This document shows, piece by piece, positions 1 through 6,200 of a stretch of 14,003 nt of DNA (its first letter is position 1; the number at the start of each line of letters is the position of its first letter). Source of the stretch: Parachlorella kessleri (lineage: Eukaryota > Chlorophyta > Trebouxiophyceae > Chlorellales > Chlorellaceae); the NCBI GenBank assembly GCA_001598975.1, contig BBXU01001301.1:1-14003 (forward strand). Direction: 5' to 3'. Position numbers and translations under genes: made by a program. The notes under the pieces are model-generated. The model had not been told where the DNA came from. It saw only the letters and a list, made by a program, of their open reading frames with translations, and searched no databases.

Positions 1-18
1 CCCGGCCCCGCGCTGCAG

Positions 19-259
19 GGCGCCCTTAGTGGAGGTCTCCTACCTGCGCGCCGGCGGCAGCGGCAGCGGCGGTAGCGACACCCCAGCCCCCGACCGCTTC
101 GAGCGCTGCCGGGTCCTGCTGGTTGATGCGTCGCCCTTGGCAGAGGCGGACGACACCGTGGCCGCCCAGCTGGAGAGGGCGCGGGGGGCCAAGGCGGGGG
201 AGGAGGCGGCGTGGGGGGAGGTGGAGGCCGCGGAGGCGGCGGCGAAGGAGGCAGAGAAG
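19..259 (+). CDS. Exon: possible end of DBC1-type region plus start of coiled coil
   Basis: The frame is open from position 2 to the donor at 260. The first half contains the hydrophobic stretch VLLVDASPLAE. The second half is Ala/Glu/Lys-rich and ends in KEAEK, which continues in phase 0 into the Ala/Lys-rich exon at 1385. In CCAR1-type proteins a Nudix-like DBC1 domain precedes the SAP motif, so the first half may be the end of that domain. That assignment is inference from position, since the visible part is too short to prove it. The exon may begin at 19, after CTGCAG, or before the window. Confidence 0.55.
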
Positions 260-3200
260 GTCTCTTTTTTTTCCTTTTTTTTCTTTGTGTGTGTGGGTGT
301 GGGTGTGGTGGGGGGGGGGGGGGGGGGTTAAGTCCCGTTTGGGTAGTCAAGGTTGTCAGCTAGTTGAGTTTGTCAGCTGGTCGAGTTTGGGCATTAGACA
401 GGCATCAGGGGTGAAGGAGGCGGGGAAGGTGGGTGGGAAGGGGGGGGGGGGGGTTGTTCTCCTTTGGGTAGCAAAAAAACAAAAGTCAATCAGTCAACTT
501 TCGGCAGCAGCCACGGGCGAGGGTTTCCCATGGGGCAGGGTTGTCTCTTTCTTGGAGTGACGTGCTTTGACGGGGAGCTTCCAGGGTGGCAGGAGCGGGT
601 ACAAGCCAGGCCAGCTGGCAGCTGGCGCTGCAGGGCAGCGTGGCATAGCAGGGCTTACGTTGGTTAGGGGAGCCAGCACGGCGGAGGGACACGCGTGAGG
701 TGCGTGGACTGATATCCTGGGACCGGCCCTTGTCCCGCCCCACATATATGTGTCCCTAAGGTCAGGCTGTCAGCATGGACGCCACCACAAGTACCTACCC
801 CACAAATAAAGGTGGGCACAGCGTGTGGGAATTATCGGCACCATCAGGACGTTAGTTGTCACTACTAGTCTTACTGCGTGTCGTGGTTCTTGTCTGTCCC
901 CTGCCTGCCTGCCCGCCTGCCTGCCCGACCTCAGGCCTCGAAGGACGCGGGGGAGATGGAAGCCGCCAGGGGCGCTGTGTAATTACTACTAACGTATTAC
1001 TGAAATCCTGATTCTTTCCTTGTGGAAATACCCATTTGTCCCCCCGACAGGCCTCTAAATAAGCGGCGGAGAAGGTGGCCGCCAGGGGCGCTGTAATCAC
1101 TATCAATTTACTTTTATATCAATTTTTTTGGTCTTTTAAGATGTAAATGCAAGTGATAGGAAGGGGACAGACAGCAGTGTGGTGGGTGCCAGCTGCGTCA
1201 ATAAGCAGGCAGGACCAGAAAGGGGGAACAAGCTGCAGGCACAAGGGCAGCAACAACCACAGAGGCAGTAAACAACCGTGTACACTTAGAAAGTTGGAGG
1301 GAGTAGGTGTAGGTGTTATCATTTATCATTGTGGAAAGACCATTTGCCCCCCCCTTCCCCGCCCCCCGGCCCGCCCCCTCGCAGGCCTCCAAGGACGCGG
1401 CAGAGAAGGTAGCTGCCAGGGGCGCCGGCGCCAGCAAGACCGCTGAGCTGGCGGCGCTGGACCCGCCCTCTCTCAATGTGCAGCAGCTGCAGGTAGGGGA
1501 GGCCTGAAGTTAAGGGTTCCGTCCTTGGTGGTTGTTGGTGAGGGTGGCAGGTAGTGGGACCAGAGAGTGAGAAGCGGACTGTACTGCCAGGGCTGGATAC
1601 AGATATGTCTTGTTTGCTGTGCTGAGACATGTTCATGTGAGTGGCACGAGGAGTTTCGTGGTCTCTGGGCGGCGAAGGCTTTCTGCCCTTTTCTCCGCCG
1701 CACATGTGGGCACTTACGAGAGCATGATGGGGGCGTGATGCGTTTTAAGGCTAGGCCAAAGCCCTTCCAGAGTCTGGGGAAGGGGCCAGCATCAAATTTT
1801 ATTCTGCCGCTCCAAGGGGGGTTGTGCCGGTGCAACAACACACTTGACAAAATAAAAAGAACGTGCGCTGTGCGGGGTGTCACTCTGGTTGCACGCTCTG
1901 CTGTGCAGGAGGAGCTGACTAAGCGGGGCCTGGATACCAAGTGGAACCCCCTCCAGGGGAAGAAGGTGCTGGTGGAGCGGCTGCAGGTGAGGGGGGTTTC
2001 ATCACGCCAAATTCATGAAATATTTGCAGGGTGACCCCTATGAAGGTGCTGGTGGAGCGGCTGCAGGTGATGGGGGTCCTTGCCCCTGAAATATTGAAAA
2101 TGGGGTTCATGCCTGAAATACTGGGATATGTTTTCCAGCTTAGAACCCCCCCCAGGAGTCGCCAAGGTGACGCGGTTGCTGGTGGGTATGGGGGGCCTTA
2201 CCAGATTTGCTGTGAAGGGTGGCGGGTAGGGCGAGCAGAGGCTGTGTGCTGAGGATCGGCAGGCGCTGCAAGGTATGCTCTGGGGCTTTTTGCCTGGCAT
2301 CCACTGCTTGGTTCGCTTCTCAGGCAGCAGACTAAAGCCCACCGTGCAGCAGCTCCTAAACAGGGACGGCTGGCCAGCCCGCACCCGTTGCAGGTCTTGG
2401 TGTCTCCGTGCCCCCACCCACGGCGGATGGTGACTCATGCCTGATTAGACTCTCCCCCCGCCCCCGCAGGAGCGTGTGGCCCAGCAGCGCGCAGCGCTGA
2501 CGGCAGGCGGTGACTCATGCCTGACCAAAGCTCTCCCCCGCCCCCGCAGGAGCATGTGGCCCAGCAGCGCGCAGCGTTGGCAGCAGACGGTGACTCATGC
2601 TTGACTAAGCTCTTTCCCCGCCCCCGCAGGAGCAAGTGGCCCAGCAGCGCACAGCGGCGGCAGGCATGACTCGTGCCCTGAGTAACCTCTTCCCCCGCCC
2701 CCGCAGGAGCATGTGGCCCAGCGGCGCGCAGCGCTGGCAGCAGATGGTGACTCATGCTTGACTAAGCTCTTTCCCCGCCCCCGCAGGAGCACGTGGCCCA
2801 GCAGCGCGCAGCGCTGGCGGCGCAGGATGCCGAGTTCAAGGCTGCGGAGGACGCCAAGGCGGCGGTGGAGGCGGCGTTGCACAAGGTGGGTTTATGTAAT
2901 GGAAAAGGGCTTCTGTGACTAAAGGCGCGGAGGGTGCCAAGGCGGCGGCAGAGGCGGCGCTGCAAAAGATGGATTTGCGTTATGGAAATGGTTGAATGAC
3001 TGAAGGCCGCGACAGAGGCCAAGGCGGCGGTAAAGGCGGCGCTGCACAAGCTGGGTTTGCGTGATGGAGAAGATGTTGTAGGACGGAAGACCGCGGCGGA
3101 GGCCAAGGTGGCGTTGAAGGCGGCGCTGCACAAGCCTTCGTGCAGTTCTGGGCACCCTGGGAAGTCCTCTACATCTGTGGTGGGCACCCACACACACCTC

Positions 3201-6200
3201 GCCTGGTGTTGAGGGGGCAGGGAGCGCCGCCGCGGGGCCCGGAGCCAGCCAACAGAACGCGGCATGGCAGCTAGCCTGCCTCCGCGGTGTGGACTTCACA
3301 TTGACCTTCTACTTGCATGTGCCTCTTGCCTGTCACGCAGCTCAAGGAGGCCAAGGAGCGCCACCGGCAGGCAAGGGCAGCCAAGAAGGATGCCGAGAAG
3401 CTGCTTGCGGATCCGCCGGCGCCCTGCAAGCTCAGCGTGCGCGCAGCAGGCGAAGCGCTGGACAAGCGGGGGCGCAGCGTGCTCAGCGTGGTCACCCTGG
3501 ACCAGCTGCTGGACTACTCGGACGAAGACACCAGGTGAGTCGCCGGTTATGCAAGTCGAGGTATGGTTGACTGATGGCAGGCATGCACCCAGAGCTGAGA
3601 GAGGCATGTTTGACAGCATGCGCGGTGCACAGGGTGTGTTAGTGTGTGGTCACACCACACTAACCGACCCCACACTTGAATCATGGTGGACTTGGTGCTT
3701 GGAAGTGTCAATCGACCGCATCCTTGCGGTGTACCTCTTGGACTCACACTCCCGTCGTACCATTTGGTGTGGCTGACAATGTAGCGGCCTCCGTGTGCCT
3801 ATGGCCCTGCAGGGAGGCCGGCTTTGAGGCCGCCCTGTTTGCCGAGGCATTCCAGGAGATGCTGCAGCAGCGCTTTGGGCGCGGCATGCTGCGCGCGCTA
3901 GGCGCGCTGGCTGCCGGCAAAGCAGGGGCCAGCGACAAGGACAAGGACGGGGACAAGGAGGCGGGCGAGGGAGCACATCAGAATGGGAAAGCTCCCAAGG
4001 AGGCAGCGAGTGATGCTGGTGACAATGGCAAAGAAAGCGGCAAGGACGGCCAGGTCAGCGCCCCTCTGGAGGAGGGACAGGCGCCAGCAGGCACAGCGGC
4101 GGACAGGGAGCTGGCTGACGGGGAGGTAGACGGCAGTGGCAGCAAGAAGCGGGCGGCGGCAGCGGCAGGGGACGGGGCAGCGGCAGAGGTGGGCGGGGTA
4201 GCCAAGCGGGCCAAGAAGGAGGTCCCTGCAGGCGAGTCGCCTTGATGCAGCCCTGCTGGTGTGGATTTGTTGCCGTCGCCAGGACGTGTGCAAGGTGTGC
4301 GGGCCGCTAGGTGGCGGGGCGCCGTGCAAGGATTGCGTTGGTGTGCGTGTGCACGTCTTCACGGACCGCGCGAGTTTGCGGCGAGAGTGTTCCCACACCC
4401 AGGGTCTATTACTGAGGGGTGTTGCTGTGACAACTTGCTAGTGGCTGCAGCATGCCTGTGCTGAGGTCTTACCGGCCTCGGAAGGCTGCCTTAGGTTGCC
4501 GTGGATCTATTCTAGTGATGCTGCCCCTTCCCTCCACCGGTGTGCAGAGCCGAGCCCCGCTGGCGTGCCGCCGCCGCTCCCACCGGCAGCAGGCGCGGCA
4601 GCAGGCGCAGCAGCAGGCGACAGCAGCGGCGGCGACCCGCTGCTGCTGTGCTGCCGCTACTTCGACCGCGAGTGTGCGGGGTACCTACTGGATGAGGACT
4701 TGGAGGAGGTTGCTTACATGGTGGCACAGGACCTCTCCAGTGAGTCGGGTTGGGGGGGGGGGGGGGGGGTCGCACGCGTAGGTTGTAGGGTTAGGGACCT
4801 CCAGTAAGGACTTACAAGGTGGAGCAGGACCTTTCTAGTGAGTCGCCCTGCCCCAGTTTAGGGTGTAGGGCTTGGGGGTTGATTAGGTTTAGAGTTTAGG
4901 GTTGGGGACCTCTCCAGTGAGTTGCCCAGCCTGCCTGGCACGGAGACAGCGCTGAGGCTGTGTCGTTGCTCCCCTTACAATAGACCAACAAATTTGCTGG
5001 GTACCTAAGCTAGGGGCGCTTCATCCCGGGTGCCACTGGCAGCAGGGTAGTTCTAGGCGGGCATCCAAGCGTGGCATTCTCACTGCTAGGCATGCTGAGA
5101 TGTGAAGGGCGGCTGGTTCATGTGTGGGGGAGGTGGTCTGGACGGGGGAGTGCTGTGGTCTCCTTGGACGACCAGCTATGTTACCCCCCAACAGCGCTGC
5201 ATGGGCTCCAATCATGTGCGGCCCTTAGGCAAGAACCGGCGGCATCAGGGAGTGCGGCTTTTGGAAACAGTGCTTAGAGCCGGCTCTCACAGCCGCCTGC
5301 AATAGACCTTGCCACTGCTGGACCCTCATCAAAGGGCCAACAAACACAGCAATCCCGCCTGCGCACTTACTGATGGGTTCGGATTCTCCTGCCTGTGCAG
5401 GGAAGCGGATCCAATCCCTGGTCGACGCGGTGACCAAGCGGGGCAAGTTCAGGTGGCTACCCTCCTCTTCCCCAGGAACCTCCTACCCTATCTTATAAGA
5501 CTATTCCAACCTCTGAATCTCCCCTTGTCACCCTGGCTTGCCTGTGTCCGTCTCCAAGCCCTGATGGCGACCGAGGTTTTGCTGCAGCCCCTGCCACGGC
5601 GCCGCGGGCGACTAGTTGCTGCTGCCGCTGCCCGCGGACTGGTAACATGCTTTGCCTGCTGTGATGTGCAGCTGCAAGTCCGAGGGGGCCCATGTGCGTC
5701 ATGCTGAGCATGCTGAGCTAACCTGCCGCCATCGCCTGCTGACCCGAGCACCGCCCGGCACCTTGCCTCCCCCTTTGCCTGCAGCTATGTGGACCATGCC
5801 GGCCTCCGGGTGCCACCCGTGCGCCAGGCGGGCGGCCCTGCCCAGCCGGCAGCCATGCCTGCCGGCCTTGGAGGAGCAGTTGCTGGCGGCGGCCTGCTGA
5901 GCGCTGTGAATGGGGATGCTGCTGGGGGAGACACGGGCGCTGCTGAGGAGCTGAGCCTGCTGCGGCAGCAGCTGGTAAGGGGTGTGCTGGGGATGGCGAG
6001 GGCCTTGCTGGTGTTCGGAGGGGTGTTGCAGGTGGCTCATGTAAGGACATTGCTGGGTCTCATGAGGGGTCCGCTCTGGGGGATGATCGTGCTGGCACTA
6101 GCTTGTGTTCTTGTGGCTGTGGGTGCCACCCTTCAAAAGGTATCTTCAGGCATCGCCGGTGGTGCCCTGCATTGTTGTGATGGTGAGGCTGCGTGCAGCT

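Larger units (their letters stand above)
260..1384 (+). other. Long intron carrying two relic copies of the next exon
   Basis: This 1125-base intron has a GTCTCT donor and a C-rich acceptor ending TCGCAG. It contains a T-rich stretch (262-290), an 18-base G run (310-327), a 14-base G run (440-453), and two decayed copies of the start of the following exon (935-978 and 1051-1094). No other convincing coding segment was seen in 260-930 on either strand. Confidence 0.55.
4727..4924 (+). repeat. Repeated copies of the EF-hand exon donor junction
   Basis: The exon end GCACAGGACCTCTCCAGTGAGTCG (donor GT at 4740) is echoed by GGACCTCCAGTAAGG (about 4795-4809), GGAGCAGGACCTTTCTAGTG (4821-4840, followed by AGTCG) and GGGGACCTCTCCAGTGAGTT (4904-4923). 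The last two are offset by 79 bases. Each relic keeps a plausible donor. Confidence 0.8.

Noticed and set aside
2470..2780. The four upstream array units as true micro-exons
   Set aside because: Their separating stretches are about 40 bases, very short for introns, and phases do not fit simple inclusion. Kept as relics pending RNA data.
2440..2820. CRISPR array suggested by regular repeats of about 80 bp
   Set aside because: The repeats are nearly contiguous copies of a whole unit with no unique spacers, and contain splice-acceptor and coding sequence of a eukaryotic gene.
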